A stretch of 64,000 nt of DNA. Source: UBA5734 sp964528645. Its GTDB lineage: Bacteria > Bacillota > Clostridia > Saccharofermentanales > UBA5734. The stretch is taken from NCBI GenBank assembly GCA_964528645.1, contig CAZGSR010000004.1:21157-85156 (forward strand), written 5' to 3'. Of the stretch, positions 23,071 to 32,145 are shown piece by piece. Under the pieces are notes generated by a model, which worked only from the letters and a program-made list of their open reading frames with translations, ran no database searches and was not told the DNA's origin. The stretch's first letter is position 1; every line of letters starts with the position of its first letter. The translations under genes and the position numbers were made by a program.

Positions 23071-25071
23071 TCAGGTTATCTTGCCGCGGATCAGGACGAG
23101 CAGGTCGCGAAGCTGGGCTGCTTCTTCGAAGGCCAGCTTCTTCGCAGCATCTTTCATGTCTTTTTCGATCTTGACGGCCATGCGGGCCAGTTCCTCCGGT
23201 TTGAGGCGGTCCAGTTTGTGCTCCAGGAGCGAATCGGCCGCCTGTTCATCGAGTCCTGCTTCCTCGGCAGCGTCGACTACTGTGTCGACCACAGCCCGGA
23301 CCGCTTTTTCGATCGAGCGGGGCGTGATGTTGTGCTCACGGTTATATGCTTCCTGGATGCTGCGGCGCCGATTGGTCTCAATGATCGCCTGGTGCATCGA
23401 TTCAGTGACAGCATCCGCATAGAGAATGACATGGCCATTGACGTTGCGGGCTGCCCGGCCGATGATCTGGATCAGCGAGGTCGTCGAACGCAGGAAACCT
23501 TCTTTGTCGGCATCGAGGATGGCAATCAGGGAGACCTCCGGCAGGTCGAGGCCTTCCCGCAGCAGATTGATGCCGACCAGGACGTCGAACTGGCCCTGGC
23601 GCAGGTCGCGCAGGATTTTCAGGCGCTCGACGGTATCGATATCCGAGTGCAGATATTTGACCCGCAGACCTTCGTCTTTGAAAAACCCCGTCAGGTCTTC
23701 GGCCATCTTCTTGGTCAGGGTCAGGACAAGTGTCCGTTCGCCGCGGGAGTTAACCGTGTGAATCTCGGCGAGCAGATCCTCGATCTGGCCATCGACGGGA
23801 CGGATGCTGATCGACGGATCGACCAGGCCGGTCGGCCGGATGATCTGCTCAACGACCGTGCTGGCATGCTCCGCCTCGTAGCGCGAGGGCGTCGCACTGA
23901 CGAAAACACCCTGGCCGATTTTCTGCTCGAATTCTTCAAACCGGAGCGGACGGTTGTCAAAAGCAGACGGCAGGCGGAAACCAAAGTCGACCAGCGCCTG
24001 TTTTCTGGACCGGTCACCATTGTACATCGCCCCGACCTGGGGAATCGTGACGTGTGACTCGTCGACCATCAGGATGAAATCATCGGGAAAAAAGTCAATC
24101 AGGGTGTAAGGGGCTTCGCCCGGAGCACGACCTGACAAGTGGCGCGAGTAGTTCTCGATACCTTTGCAAAAGCCGGTCTCGCGCAGCATTTCGATGTCAT
24201 AGCGGGTGCGTTGTTCCAGGCGGTAAGCCTCGACCAGCTTACCCTGGTCCCGCAGTACCCGGAGCCGTTCTTCCAGTTCCTCCTGAATCGCAAGGACGGC
24301 TTTTTTCATTTTCAGATCGGTGGTGGCATAATGGCTGGCCGGGAAAATCGAGGCATAATTGCGTGTGTTCAGGATGCGGCCAGTCAGGCTGTCGATTTCA
24401 ACGACTTTCTCGATTTCATCACCGAAAAAGGTCACCCGGGTCATGACATTCTCGGCCGATGCCGGGAAAATATCGAGCGTATCGCCACGGACCCGGAAGG
24501 TGCCGCGCCGGGTGTCAAAGTCATTGCGGACGTACTGGATGTCGATCAGCTCACGGATGACAGCATCGCGATCCTTGGCCATGCCCGGTCGCAGATTGAC
24601 CATCAGGCTCTTGTAGTCCTCCGGGTCGCCGAGACCATAGATGCAGGAGACCGAGGCCACGACGATGACGTCCCGCCGCTCCAGGAGCGAGGCTGTCGCC
24701 GAATGGCGCAGGCGGTCGATTTCGTCGTTGATCGCGGAATCCTTTTCGATAAAGGTGTCGGTCGCGGGGATATAGGCCTCTGGCTGGTAATAATCGTAGT
24801 AGCTGACGAAATATTCGACAGCATTGTCAGGGAAAAAGGCCTTGAACTCAGCCGTCAACTGGCCGGCCAAGGTTTTGTTGTGGGCAATGACCAGGGTCGG
24901 GCGCTGGACGCGTTCGATCACATTGGCCATGGTGAAGGTTTTACCCGAGCCGGTGACACCGAGCAGGGTCTGGAACCGGTCGCCCCGCTCCAGACCTGCG
25001 ACCAGCTGGTCAATCGCCTGAGGCTGGTCACCGCAGGGCTTCATGTCGGGGGCAATTCTAAATGCTGGCAT
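23071..25071 (-). CDS. uvrB: Excinuclease ABC subunit B
   Basis: A 666-residue damage-recognition helicase of nucleotide excision repair. Walker A GVTGSGKTFTMAN is near residue 40, the DNA-separating beta-hairpin YYDYYQPEAYIP near 95, the DEAD-type motif VDESHVTIPQ near 340, and the C-terminal UVR motif KLAFEEAAQLRDLL binds UvrC. It is complete and of normal length. uvrA and uvrC are not in the window. Confidence 0.97.
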   Translation of the reverse strand: MPAFRIAPDMKPCGDQPQAIDQLVAGLERGDRFQTLLGVTGSGKTFTMANVIERVQRPTLVIAHNKTLAGQLTAEFKAFFPDNAVEYFVSYYDYYQPEAYIPATDTFIEKDSAINDEIDRLRHSATASLLERRDVIVVASVSCIYGLGDPEDYKSLMVNLRPGMAKDRDAVIRELIDIQYVRNDFDTRRGTFRVRGDTLDIFPASAENVMTRVTFFGDEIEKVVEIDSLTGRILNTRNYASIFPASHYATTDLKMKKAVLAIQEELEERLRVLRDQGKLVEAYRLEQRTRYDIEMLRETGFCKGIENYSRHLSGRAPGEAPYTLIDFFPDDFILMVDESHVTIPQVGAMYNGDRSRKQALVDFGFRLPSAFDNRPLRFEEFEQKIGQGVFVSATPSRYEAEHASTVVEQIIRPTGLVDPSISIRPVDGQIEDLLAEIHTVNSRGERTLVLTLTKKMAEDLTGFFKDEGLRVKYLHSDIDTVERLKILRDLRQGQFDVLVGINLLREGLDLPEVSLIAILDADKEGFLRSTTSLIQIIGRAARNVNGHVILYADAVTESMHQAIIETNRRRSIQEAYNREHNITPRSIEKAVRAVVDTVVDAAEEAGLDEQAADSLLEHKLDRLKPEELARMAVKIEKDMKDAAKKLAFEEAAQLRDLLVLIRGKIT

Positions 25072-25121
25072 GAAAAGGCTCCTGTCCAGAAAATCAGCAG
25101 AAATCAGTCAATTCTGTTTCG

Positions 25122-25130
25122 ATTATAGCA
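25122..25130 (-). promoter_or_regulatory. Extended -10 promoter of uvrB
   Basis: On the minus strand TGCTATAAT (25130-25122), about 50 bp upstream of the ATG. I see no LexA-type palindrome next to it. Confidence 0.55.
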
Positions 25131-25150
25131 CAAGCAATCCCGGCAACCGA

Positions 25151-25180
25151 TTGCCCCACGCTCGAAAGGAGTATTATAAT
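25151..25180 (+). promoter_or_regulatory. Promoter of ilvE
   Basis: TTGCCC (25151-25156), an 18-bp spacer and TATAAT (25175-25180). The ATG follows at 25258 with AAGGGAG. The 70-nt leader is too short for a T-box. Confidence 0.55.
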
Positions 25181-25257
25181 AAACGGTAAAATTGCAAGTG
25201 TAGTCCGTCCAATTTGCACCACACGGCACACTCGCTGCGAAAGGGAGATGACGAATC

Positions 25258-26328
25258 ATGTTTCCAGCTATTTCTGTCACCCGGGCCAGCAAACCAAAGC
25301 AAAAACCTGCTGCCGATGTCCCACTCGGTTTTGGCCAGATCTTTACCGATCACATGTTCAGCATGGACTATGTGGAAGGTCAAGGCTGGATCAACCCACG
25401 CATCGAACCGTATGCCCCGATCTGCCTCGAGCCTTCTGCCATGGTCTTCCACTACGGCCAGGCGATTTTCGAAGGACTCAAAGCATACAAGACCGCGGAT
25501 GGCACGATCAACCTGTTCCGGCCCCAGTTGAATTTTGAGCGGGTCAATGTTTCAAATGCCCGCATGGTCATCCCGCCGATCGACGAAGCCTTCTGCCTCT
25601 ACGCTCTGAAAGAGCTGCTTAAGATCGAGCGGGACTGGATCCCGACAGCTGACGGCACTTCGCTCTACATCCGGCCATTCATCATCGCCACCGATCCCTA
25701 TCTCGGTGTCCGTCCAGCCCATACCTACCGTTTCATGATCATCCTCTCCCCGTCTGGCCGCTATTATCCCCAGGGATTGGCCCCAGTCAATATTTACGTC
25801 GAAGAAGAGTATGTCCGCGCCGTCAAGGGCGGCACGGGCTTTGCCAAGACACCCGGCAATTACGCTGCCAGCCTGATCGCCCAGGCCAAGGCCTACAAGA
25901 CCGGCTATGTCCAGGTCCTCTGGCTCGATGGTGTCCATCGCCGCTTCATCGAAGAAGTCGGCTCGATGAACGTCTTTTTCGTCATCGACGGCAAGCTCGT
26001 CACCCCGGCCCTCAATGGCAGCATCCTGCCCGGCATCACCCGCCGTACGGTCCTCGAGCTGGCCAAACGTCTTGGTATCGAATCGGAAGAACGCGAAATC
26101 GCCATCGATGAACTCATATCCATGGTCAAATCCGGCCAGGTCAGTGAAGTCTTTGGCGCCGGAACCGCTGCCGTCATTTCACCCGTTGGCGAGTTGCGCT
26201 ATAAAGACGATGTGATGACCTTTAATGATGGCAAGATCGGACCATTGTCGCAGAAATTCTACGACATCATCACCGGGGTCCAGTATGGCATCCGGACTGA
26301 TGAATACGGCTGGATCGAAAAGGTCTGA
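25258..26328 (+). CDS. ilvE: Branched-chain amino acid aminotransferase
   Basis: A 356-residue fold-type IV PLP enzyme that transaminates leucine, isoleucine and valine with 2-oxoglutarate. GGTGFAKTPGNYAAS carries the PLP lysine; VLWLDGVHRRFIEEVGSMN and SILPGITRRTVLELA bind cofactor phosphate, and EVFGAGTAAVISPVG is conserved. Its 2-oxoacid products are the substrates of VOR-type ferredoxin oxidoreductases such as the one at the start of the window, although the loci are 24 kb apart. Monocistronic, with promoter and terminator. Confidence 0.95.
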   Translation: MFPAISVTRASKPKQKPAADVPLGFGQIFTDHMFSMDYVEGQGWINPRIEPYAPICLEPSAMVFHYGQAIFEGLKAYKTADGTINLFRPQLNFERVNVSNARMVIPPIDEAFCLYALKELLKIERDWIPTADGTSLYIRPFIIATDPYLGVRPAHTYRFMIILSPSGRYYPQGLAPVNIYVEEEYVRAVKGGTGFAKTPGNYAASLIAQAKAYKTGYVQVLWLDGVHRRFIEEVGSMNVFFVIDGKLVTPALNGSILPGITRRTVLELAKRLGIESEEREIAIDELISMVKSGQVSEVFGAGTAAVISPVGELRYKDDVMTFNDGKIGPLSQKFYDIITGVQYGIRTDEYGWIEKV

Positions 26329-26383
26329 GGATCTGGCCAGACTGAAACAGCCATCCTAATTTAGCGCTCTGGAATGAAACAAG

Positions 26384-26415
26384 ACCGCCACAAATCCTGT
26401 GGCGGCCTTTTCTTT
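26384..26415 (+). terminator. Intrinsic terminator of ilvE
   Basis: CCGCCACA pairs with TGTGGCGG, followed by CCTTTTCTTT, about 55 bp after the ilvE stop. Confidence 0.85.
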
Positions 26416-26443
26416 GCCAATCGACGGGAAGCAGGAATGCACC

Positions 26444-26917
26444 CTACATCAGGTCTTTCTTATTGCGCTGGACCATGGCGAGCATGGCAGCGAGCTGGTC
26501 CTCGATCTCGCCGAGGCGTTTCCTGGCATAATCCATCGAGCCCGCACGGATTTTCTGGGCGGCCTGGTTGGATTTTTCCAGGAGGTCTGAGGCCTGGAGG
26601 CGTGCTTTCTGGGTGATTTCGTGCTCATCGATCATGCGGGACATGCGGGCTTCGGCATCACGCATGATGGTCTCGGCTTCTTTCCTTGCCTCGGCGATCA
26701 GCTGGCGGTTCTGCTCGAGCAACCATTTGGCTTGCTTGAGTTCACCGGGGAGTTCATCGCGGATCATGGTGATCAGGACGAGCATTTCTTCGCGATCGAC
26801 CATGCAATTATCGGAAAACGGAACAGATCGGGCAGAAATCACCAGGCTTTCGAGTCGTTCAAGCAGGGACTCGATATCCTGGTTCTGGGCATAGTCAGAT
26901 TGGGGTGAATGGATCAT
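26444..26917 (-). CDS. Coiled-coil protein upstream-coupled to coaD, function unknown
   Basis: A 157-residue, mostly helical and highly charged protein. A long coiled coil (about 60-145) has ATP-synthase-b-subunit or DivIVA-like phrases such as AEARKEAETIMRDAEARM. There is no membrane segment or signal peptide. Similar small proteins often follow coaD in Clostridia, where they are annotated as hypothetical or ATPase-like; I cannot assign a function. It is the last gene of the rsmD-coaD run. Confidence 0.7.
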   Translation of the reverse strand: MIHSPQSDYAQNQDIESLLERLESLVISARSVPFSDNCMVDREEMLVLITMIRDELPGELKQAKWLLEQNRQLIAEARKEAETIMRDAEARMSRMIDEHEITQKARLQASDLLEKSNQAAQKIRAGSMDYARKRLGEIEDQLAAMLAMVQRNKKDLM

Positions 26918-26946
26918 ATCGGAGAGTTTCCTCCACTCTGAGAGCG

Positions 26947-27450
26947 TTAGGTTGCAGTGTCCCGGGGATCGGTTTTCCTCAGGCGCTCCATGATGAGAGG
27001 CGCGAGGACCGGTGGGACCATGTGGGTGATATCGCCGCCGTAGGCAGCAACTTCACGGACGATCGAGGAGCTGTTGAAGGCCAGGTCGATCCGGCAGGGT
27101 AACAGGCAGGTCTCATAGGTGGGCAGAAGCAGCTTGTTTGCAGCTGCCAGCTCTGCTTCAAAGCGGAAGTCGGATTCGCTCCTGAGACCACGGACGACGG
27201 CGCGCGCTTTCTTGGCTGCGAAAAAATCAACCAGCAGGCCACTATGTGACTCGACGACGATGTTGGGAATGTCTTTCAGGACGCTCCGGGCCATTTCGAC
27301 CCGCTCATCGGTTGTGAAATGATAACGCTTGCGGCTGTTGACCATGACCGCGACAAAAAGCTGGTCGCAAAGACCAGCCGCACGTCGCGCGATATCGTAA
27401 TGACCATTGGTAAATGGATCAAAACTGCCTGGATAAATAAAAACAGCCAT
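26947..27450 (-). CDS. coaD: Phosphopantetheine adenylyltransferase
   Basis: A 167-residue nucleotidyltransferase that makes dephospho-CoA from 4'-phosphopantetheine and ATP. FIYPGSFDPFTNGHYDI holds the T/HxGH nucleotide motif (TNGH); VVRGLRSESDF is the conserved substrate loop and FNSSSIVRE corresponds to the ISSS-type motif. Normal length, and adjacent to rsmD as in many bacteria. Confidence 0.95.
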   Translation of the reverse strand: MAVFIYPGSFDPFTNGHYDIARRAAGLCDQLFVAVMVNSRKRYHFTTDERVEMARSVLKDIPNIVVESHSGLLVDFFAAKKARAVVRGLRSESDFRFEAELAAANKLLLPTYETCLLPCRIDLAFNSSSIVREVAAYGGDITHMVPPVLAPLIMERLRKTDPRDTAT

Positions 27451-27519
27451 CGGTCTCCCCTGGTTGGGCTTGCTACAAAACTCAGCTTGGCGCTGGGGAA
27501 GCCTGATCCGTCACGGTTT

Positions 27520-28071
27520 TCAGACTTGATAAAAGGATAGCATGGCCGTTCCGTACTGACAACTTCTCGAACGTTTCAATTCCGTGACAAAATCCGGGGC
27601 TTGGGATTTTGCATCATGTTCGAGGATGATGCGGCCGCCAGGGGCGAGAAGCCGGACCAAGTCCGGAGCCAGGCGTTCAAAATCGGCAATGGCCTGGCGG
27701 TAAGGCGGATCGAGAAAGATCAGGTCAAAGGTCTGGCCGCTGGCTAGCAGCTGGCGCACGGCCGAAAAAGCAGATCCGTGCTGGACCCGGGTCACGTCAG
27801 AAAGCCGGGTCTTTTCCAGATTGGTGGCAATGGCGGCAAGCCCAGCCCGGGCTTGTTCAACCAGGATGACTTCGCGGGCACCTCGGCTGGCCGCCTCCAG
27901 CCCGATCTGGCCTGTGCCGGCATACAGGTCGAGAAAGGCACAATCTGGCAGCGATGGCGCCAGAATGGAAAACAGGGCTTCTTTGGTCTTGTCGGCGGTG
28001 GGGCGGGTATCCTGGCCTTTGGGGGCAATGAGCGGGATGCCGCCGGCGCGGCCGCTGATGATTCTGGGCAA
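27520..28071 (-). CDS. rsmD: 16S rRNA (guanine-966-N2)-methyltransferase
   Basis: A 183-residue SAM-dependent methyltransferase. MPRIISGRAGG and RPTADKTKEALFSIL are typical RsmD openings, FLDLYAGTGQIGLEA is the SAM motif and IFLDPPYRQ the catalytic DPPY. It modifies G966 of 16S rRNA. It lies 20 bp after recG and 69 bp before coaD. Confidence 0.94.
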   Translation of the reverse strand: MPRIISGRAGGIPLIAPKGQDTRPTADKTKEALFSILAPSLPDCAFLDLYAGTGQIGLEAASRGAREVILVEQARAGLAAIATNLEKTRLSDVTRVQHGSAFSAVRQLLASGQTFDLIFLDPPYRQAIADFERLAPDLVRLLAPGGRIILEHDAKSQAPDFVTELKRSRSCQYGTAMLSFYQV

Positions 28072-28091
28072 GTGGGTCTCCTCCTTAGTGA

Positions 28092-30170
28092 TCAGAGCTG
28101 GACATGTGGCAAGGCTGATCCGAAATGGCGTTCGATGGCACGGACCAGGCCCTGGTGTTCGTCACGTGTCAGGTCCGGGTCGCGATCGAACAAAGACCGG
28201 GCCGCTTCCTGGGCCTTTTGGAGCAGCTCGCGGTCGCGGTAGAGATTGGCCAGCCTGAGGGCTGGCAAGCCATGCTGGCGGGTCCCGAAAAAATCACCTG
28301 GACCCCGCAGTTCAAGGTCCTTGCGGGCGATTTCAAAGCCGTCGGTCGTCTGGCACAAAGTACGCAGGCGCTGCCGGGCCAGATCATCGTCACTGTCACT
28401 CATCAGGATACAGTAGGATTTGTGGGATCCGCGCCCGATCCGGCCACGCAACTGATGCAGCTGGGACAGGCCGAAACGTTCAGCGTTTTCGATGATCATC
28501 AGGGTGGCATTGGGATTGTCCACACCGACTTCGATCACGGTTGTGCTGACCAGGACCTGGATCTGACCGGCTGCGAAATCAGCCATGACGGCATCTTTGG
28601 CCGCTGGTTTGAGTCCGCCATGCAAAAGGCCGACGCTCAAGTCCGGGAAAACCGTCTGGGCCAGGCGGTTGTATGTCTGGATGGCAGACTCGAGGTCGAG
28701 CGAGGCCTGTTCTTCAATCATCGGGCAGACGACGTAAGCCTGCCTTCCAGCCTGGATCTGGCGGCGCACCAGATCCTCTACCCTGCCCCGGTCACCAGTC
28801 CTGGCCGTATACGTCGCAATGGGTTCGCGCCCAGTGGGAAGTTGGTCGATGACAGACATGTCCAGGTCACCATAGAGGATCAGCGCCAGGGTGCGTGGGA
28901 TCGGGGTGGCAGACATGACCAAGACATGCGGCGACAGGCTGCGGGAATCTTCCGTGCGGTTGAGGCGGAAACGCTGCCTGACGCCGAAACGATGCTGTTC
29001 GTCCGTGATCGTCAGGGCGAGGTTATTGAAGGTGACTTTGTCTTCGATCACGGCATGAGTCCCGACCAGGAGTCGGATCGACCCATTCTCAAGGCCAGCC
29101 AGGATACGCTTGCGCTCAGCGACAGGCGTGGCACCCGTCAAAAGGGCGATCGTTTCACCGCTGGGCGCCAGCAGTCGGGCCAGTGTCTGGGCATGCTGGG
29201 TCGCCAGGATCGCCGTCGGTGCCATCAGGACAGCCTGATAGCCGCAGAGGCTGGTTTCCAGCATCGCCAGGGCAGCCACCACCGTCTTGCCCGAGCCGAC
29301 ATCCCCCTGGACGAGGCGATTCATCGGCAGGTCGCGCCGCAAATCGCGGCGGATATCGGCCAATGCGCCCTGCTGGGCTGCGGTCAGCTGGAAAGGCAGG
29401 GTCGCTTCGACGTGCTTGACCTGCCCTTCGATCGTGGCATCCGGCAGTACCGGCAAGGCAGCCTGGCTGTTCTGGCGCGCCCGGCGCAGCAGGAAAAGCC
29501 CGGTCTGGAGCAGGAATAATTCCTCAAAAACAAGACGGGTCCGGCACAGGTCGGCTTCGTCGAGGCTGGATGGCTGGTGGATCCGCGACATCGCAAAATC
29601 GATTGCACACAAGTGATAATCGCGCCGGATCCAGTCTGGCAAAGGTTCTGGCAGGTGACTGATCACCTTGGGCAGCAACGGCTGGATCAGGCTCCTGAGG
29701 ACGCCCTGGGTCAGGCCTTCCGTCAGCGGGTAGATTGGCCGCAGCTGACCGATACTGTCTGGTTTTGCTGGTTCAAAGGCTGGGCTCTGGATCGTGAACT
29801 GGCCTGCGCTGCGCTTGACTTTGCCAAACAAACGATAGGATTCGCCAGAGAAAAGCCGGTCCGGGATCCAGGGCTGATTGAACCACACGGCCCGGATGGC
29901 GCCGGTCTGATCGCGGAAAATGCCGCGTAAAATCGTGAGGCGACCTTTGCGATGGGTCTGGACTTTGCCCGAAAAGACAGCGACAAAAGACTGCTCCTGA
30001 CCATCTGTCAGCTCGGCAATGGTCAGGTCAGAACTCCAGTCCTCAAAATCGCGCGGATACCAGGTGACCAGGTCATACCAGGTCGTGATGCCCAGCCGTG
30101 CGAGCATGGCAGCCCGTTTGCCGGCTACACCATGGATGGCAGTGACCGGGGTTTCAAGCAGTCCGGCCAT
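28092..30170 (-). CDS. recG: ATP-dependent DNA helicase RecG
   Basis: A 692-residue superfamily 2 helicase that remodels stalled forks. The N-terminal wedge/OB region is about 1-150. The motor has Walker A GDVGSGKT near 293, TDEQHRFGVRQR (motif II and RecG signature) near 390, and RGRIGRGSHKSYC (motif VI). It overlaps the end of nth by 17 bp. Confidence 0.96.
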   Translation of the reverse strand: MAGLLETPVTAIHGVAGKRAAMLARLGITTWYDLVTWYPRDFEDWSSDLTIAELTDGQEQSFVAVFSGKVQTHRKGRLTILRGIFRDQTGAIRAVWFNQPWIPDRLFSGESYRLFGKVKRSAGQFTIQSPAFEPAKPDSIGQLRPIYPLTEGLTQGVLRSLIQPLLPKVISHLPEPLPDWIRRDYHLCAIDFAMSRIHQPSSLDEADLCRTRLVFEELFLLQTGLFLLRRARQNSQAALPVLPDATIEGQVKHVEATLPFQLTAAQQGALADIRRDLRRDLPMNRLVQGDVGSGKTVVAALAMLETSLCGYQAVLMAPTAILATQHAQTLARLLAPSGETIALLTGATPVAERKRILAGLENGSIRLLVGTHAVIEDKVTFNNLALTITDEQHRFGVRQRFRLNRTEDSRSLSPHVLVMSATPIPRTLALILYGDLDMSVIDQLPTGREPIATYTARTGDRGRVEDLVRRQIQAGRQAYVVCPMIEEQASLDLESAIQTYNRLAQTVFPDLSVGLLHGGLKPAAKDAVMADFAAGQIQVLVSTTVIEVGVDNPNATLMIIENAERFGLSQLHQLRGRIGRGSHKSYCILMSDSDDDLARQRLRTLCQTTDGFEIARKDLELRGPGDFFGTRQHGLPALRLANLYRDRELLQKAQEAARSLFDRDPDLTRDEHQGLVRAIERHFGSALPHVQL

Positions 30171-30786
30171 GGTTGCACAAGGGCTTCAAGGGACAGCTGT
30201 GGCAGTCAGGACGGCGGGCGATACAGATCTCCCGGCCATGTGCGACGACGAGGTGGCCATAGGCGGTTTGTTTATCCGGCGGTAAGACCGCGACGAGGTC
30301 CCGTTCGATCGCAGCCGGTTCGGTCTGTTCTGTCAGGCCGAGCAAGCGGGAAATCCGGGCACAGTGAGTATCCACGACAACGGCCTGGCGCCCAAACCAG
30401 TCGCCCAGGATCAGGTTGGCGATCTTGCGGCCTACACCGGGCAGACGGGTCAAACCCTCGAGGGTATCGGGCACCTGGCCGTCATGGTCACGCACCAGAG
30501 CGGCGCTGGCAGCCTGGATCGCCTTGGCCTTGTTGCGGAACAAACCACAGGAGCGGATCAGGTTTTCCAATTCCAGGCGCTCCGACTCAGCAAAAGCCTG
30601 TGGGGTCGGGTACCGTTCAAACAGGGCGGGGGTGATAAGATTGACCCGGTAGTCGGTGCATTGGGCGGCCAGGATCGCACCGACCAGTAATTCATGGGCC
30701 GTGCGATAATCGAGGGTGCAAAGAGCGTCAGGGTAACGCTGTTCCAGGGCGGCGACAATCGCCGCTGCCCGTTCTTTTTCAGTCAT
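30154..30786 (-). CDS. nth: Endonuclease III
   Basis: A 210-residue base-excision DNA glycosylase/AP lyase. The helix-hairpin-helix LPGVGRKIANLIL contains the catalytic Lys, VDTHCARISRLLG the catalytic Asp, and the C-terminus the 4Fe-4S pattern C-x6-C-x2-C-x5-C. It overlaps both neighbours, so the run from the HtrA-like gene to rsmD looks co-transcribed. Confidence 0.96.
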   Translation of the reverse strand: MTEKERAAAIVAALEQRYPDALCTLDYRTAHELLVGAILAAQCTDYRVNLITPALFERYPTPQAFAESERLELENLIRSCGLFRNKAKAIQAASAALVRDHDGQVPDTLEGLTRLPGVGRKIANLILGDWFGRQAVVVDTHCARISRLLGLTEQTEPAAIERDLVAVLPPDKQTAYGHLVVAHGREICIARRPDCHSCPLKPLCNHGRTA

Positions 30787-32062
30787 TGGCTTCCTTCAGA
30801 TAGACTTTGATGGCGTAAGTTTGTTTGTCAGAGCGGCGAAAGATGTCCAGAGTGAGCTGGTCACCTGGCTCATGCTGGGCCAGGATGGAGGACAGGCTCT
30901 GGTGGAGGCGGACAGGCTCACCGTTCACTGCTGTAATGATATCACCTCTGCGGATATCGGCAAGATAGGCCGGGCTATCCTCGATCACATGGCTGACATA
31001 CAGACCATCCGGGAAATCATACAGATCCTGAAGTCCGGCGAAGCTCTCGTCCTTGAGCACGGCGATGCCCAGCCAGGGCTGCCCTTCCGGTGCAGATTCG
31101 CCCAGGAGCCGCTCAACCACATCGAGCACGGTCGGGGTTTCGATCGCGTAACTGAGGCTTTCGAACGTTTCGCTCAGCTGGCTGGAATTAGCCAGTGCGA
31201 TCACATCGCCGGCGAGATTGAGCAAGGGACCGCCCTGGCCGCTGGCCAGAATCGGGGCATTGGAACGGACCATTTCAACCTTGGTGCCATCCTCGAGCAG
31301 GACGGGCTGGTGCAAGGCAGTCACGAGTCCGCTGGTCAGGCAACCTTCGCTGACCATGTCATCTGGAAAACTGAGGAAAAAGACAACCTGGCCCACCCGG
31401 AGGGTATTTTGCAGACTGAATCTGGCCGGGACCAGTTCGGTCTGGCCAGGATCAATGGTCAGGACGGCAACACCGGTGGTTTTGTCCAGGCCGGACAGCC
31501 GGGCCTCAAACAAGCGGTTCTCGTTCTGGACCCGGACCTGGATCCGGCTGTTTTCCAACATCTGGCCGGAACGGTCGAGGGCAATTTTCAGCAAATCAGC
31601 CGAGGTCAGGATCTGGCCCTGGGCAGAGTAGATCACACCCGACCCACTGTCTGTGATCGTGGTAGTGGAGGTGTCGGACTGGGCTGCGACCTGAATGCCA
31701 ACCACGCTGGGGGCGACCTGGTTGTAGAGCTCCTCGACCAGACGGCCCTCAGCCATGAGCGCGATCTGCTCCTTGGCCTGGTCACCGAGGATCTCGGGGG
31801 AAATCAGGGGCATGGGGGTCGGCTCTGGGGACTGGCTTTGCGGGACACTGGCCGTAGTGGCCAGGATGCTCGGCTTCGGGACAACCAGAACAGACTGGCT
31901 GGTCTCGGCTGAGGTCGTCTCACGAGTCGTTTCTGATACGGACGATTGAGATGTAGCCAAAGGGCCGGCTGTGTAGAGCCAAGAAGTCAGCATCGATGCC
32001 ATGACTGCCGAGAAAAGACCGAAGGCAGCCAGGCCCAGTGTGCGGTTTGTCAGAACTGTCAC
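30779..32062 (-). CDS. HtrA/DegP-like PDZ protein lacking the catalytic triad (pseudoprotease)
   Basis: About 427 residues: a membrane anchor (about 8-32), a Ser/Thr/Pro linker, a trypsin-like domain (about 105-310) and a C-terminal PDZ domain (about 325-425, with LYVSHVIEDSPAYLADIRRGD). The HtrA landmarks can be aligned but every catalytic residue is gone. ILTNNHVV is ILTSADLL (no His), KTDIAV is TTGVAV (no Asp), and GNSGGPL is SGQGGPL (no Ser). The fold markers GSGVIY and GGPLLN remain and the frame is intact, so it looks selected as a non-proteolytic binding or sensing protein. The GTG at 32062 has GGAGG seven bases upstream. It follows a two-component system on the same strand. Confidence 0.82.
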   Translation of the reverse strand: MTVLTNRTLGLAAFGLFSAVMASMLTSWLYTAGPLATSQSSVSETTRETTSAETSQSVLVVPKPSILATTASVPQSQSPEPTPMPLISPEILGDQAKEQIALMAEGRLVEELYNQVAPSVVGIQVAAQSDTSTTTITDSGSGVIYSAQGQILTSADLLKIALDRSGQMLENSRIQVRVQNENRLFEARLSGLDKTTGVAVLTIDPGQTELVPARFSLQNTLRVGQVVFFLSFPDDMVSEGCLTSGLVTALHQPVLLEDGTKVEMVRSNAPILASGQGGPLLNLAGDVIALANSSQLSETFESLSYAIETPTVLDVVERLLGESAPEGQPWLGIAVLKDESFAGLQDLYDFPDGLYVSHVIEDSPAYLADIRRGDIITAVNGEPVRLHQSLSSILAQHEPGDQLTLDIFRRSDKQTYAIKVYLKEAND

Positions 32063-32145
32063 GCAATGTCCTCCGTCAAAGTCCTGTCCGAGGTTGGTCA
32101 AACACATTTATTTTATAGGATAGAAATGAATGGGATATGAACATT

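Noticed and set aside
25181..25257. Possible T-box or attenuator before ilvE
   Set aside because: The leader is about 70 nt with no T-box bulge sequence, specifier stem or terminator.
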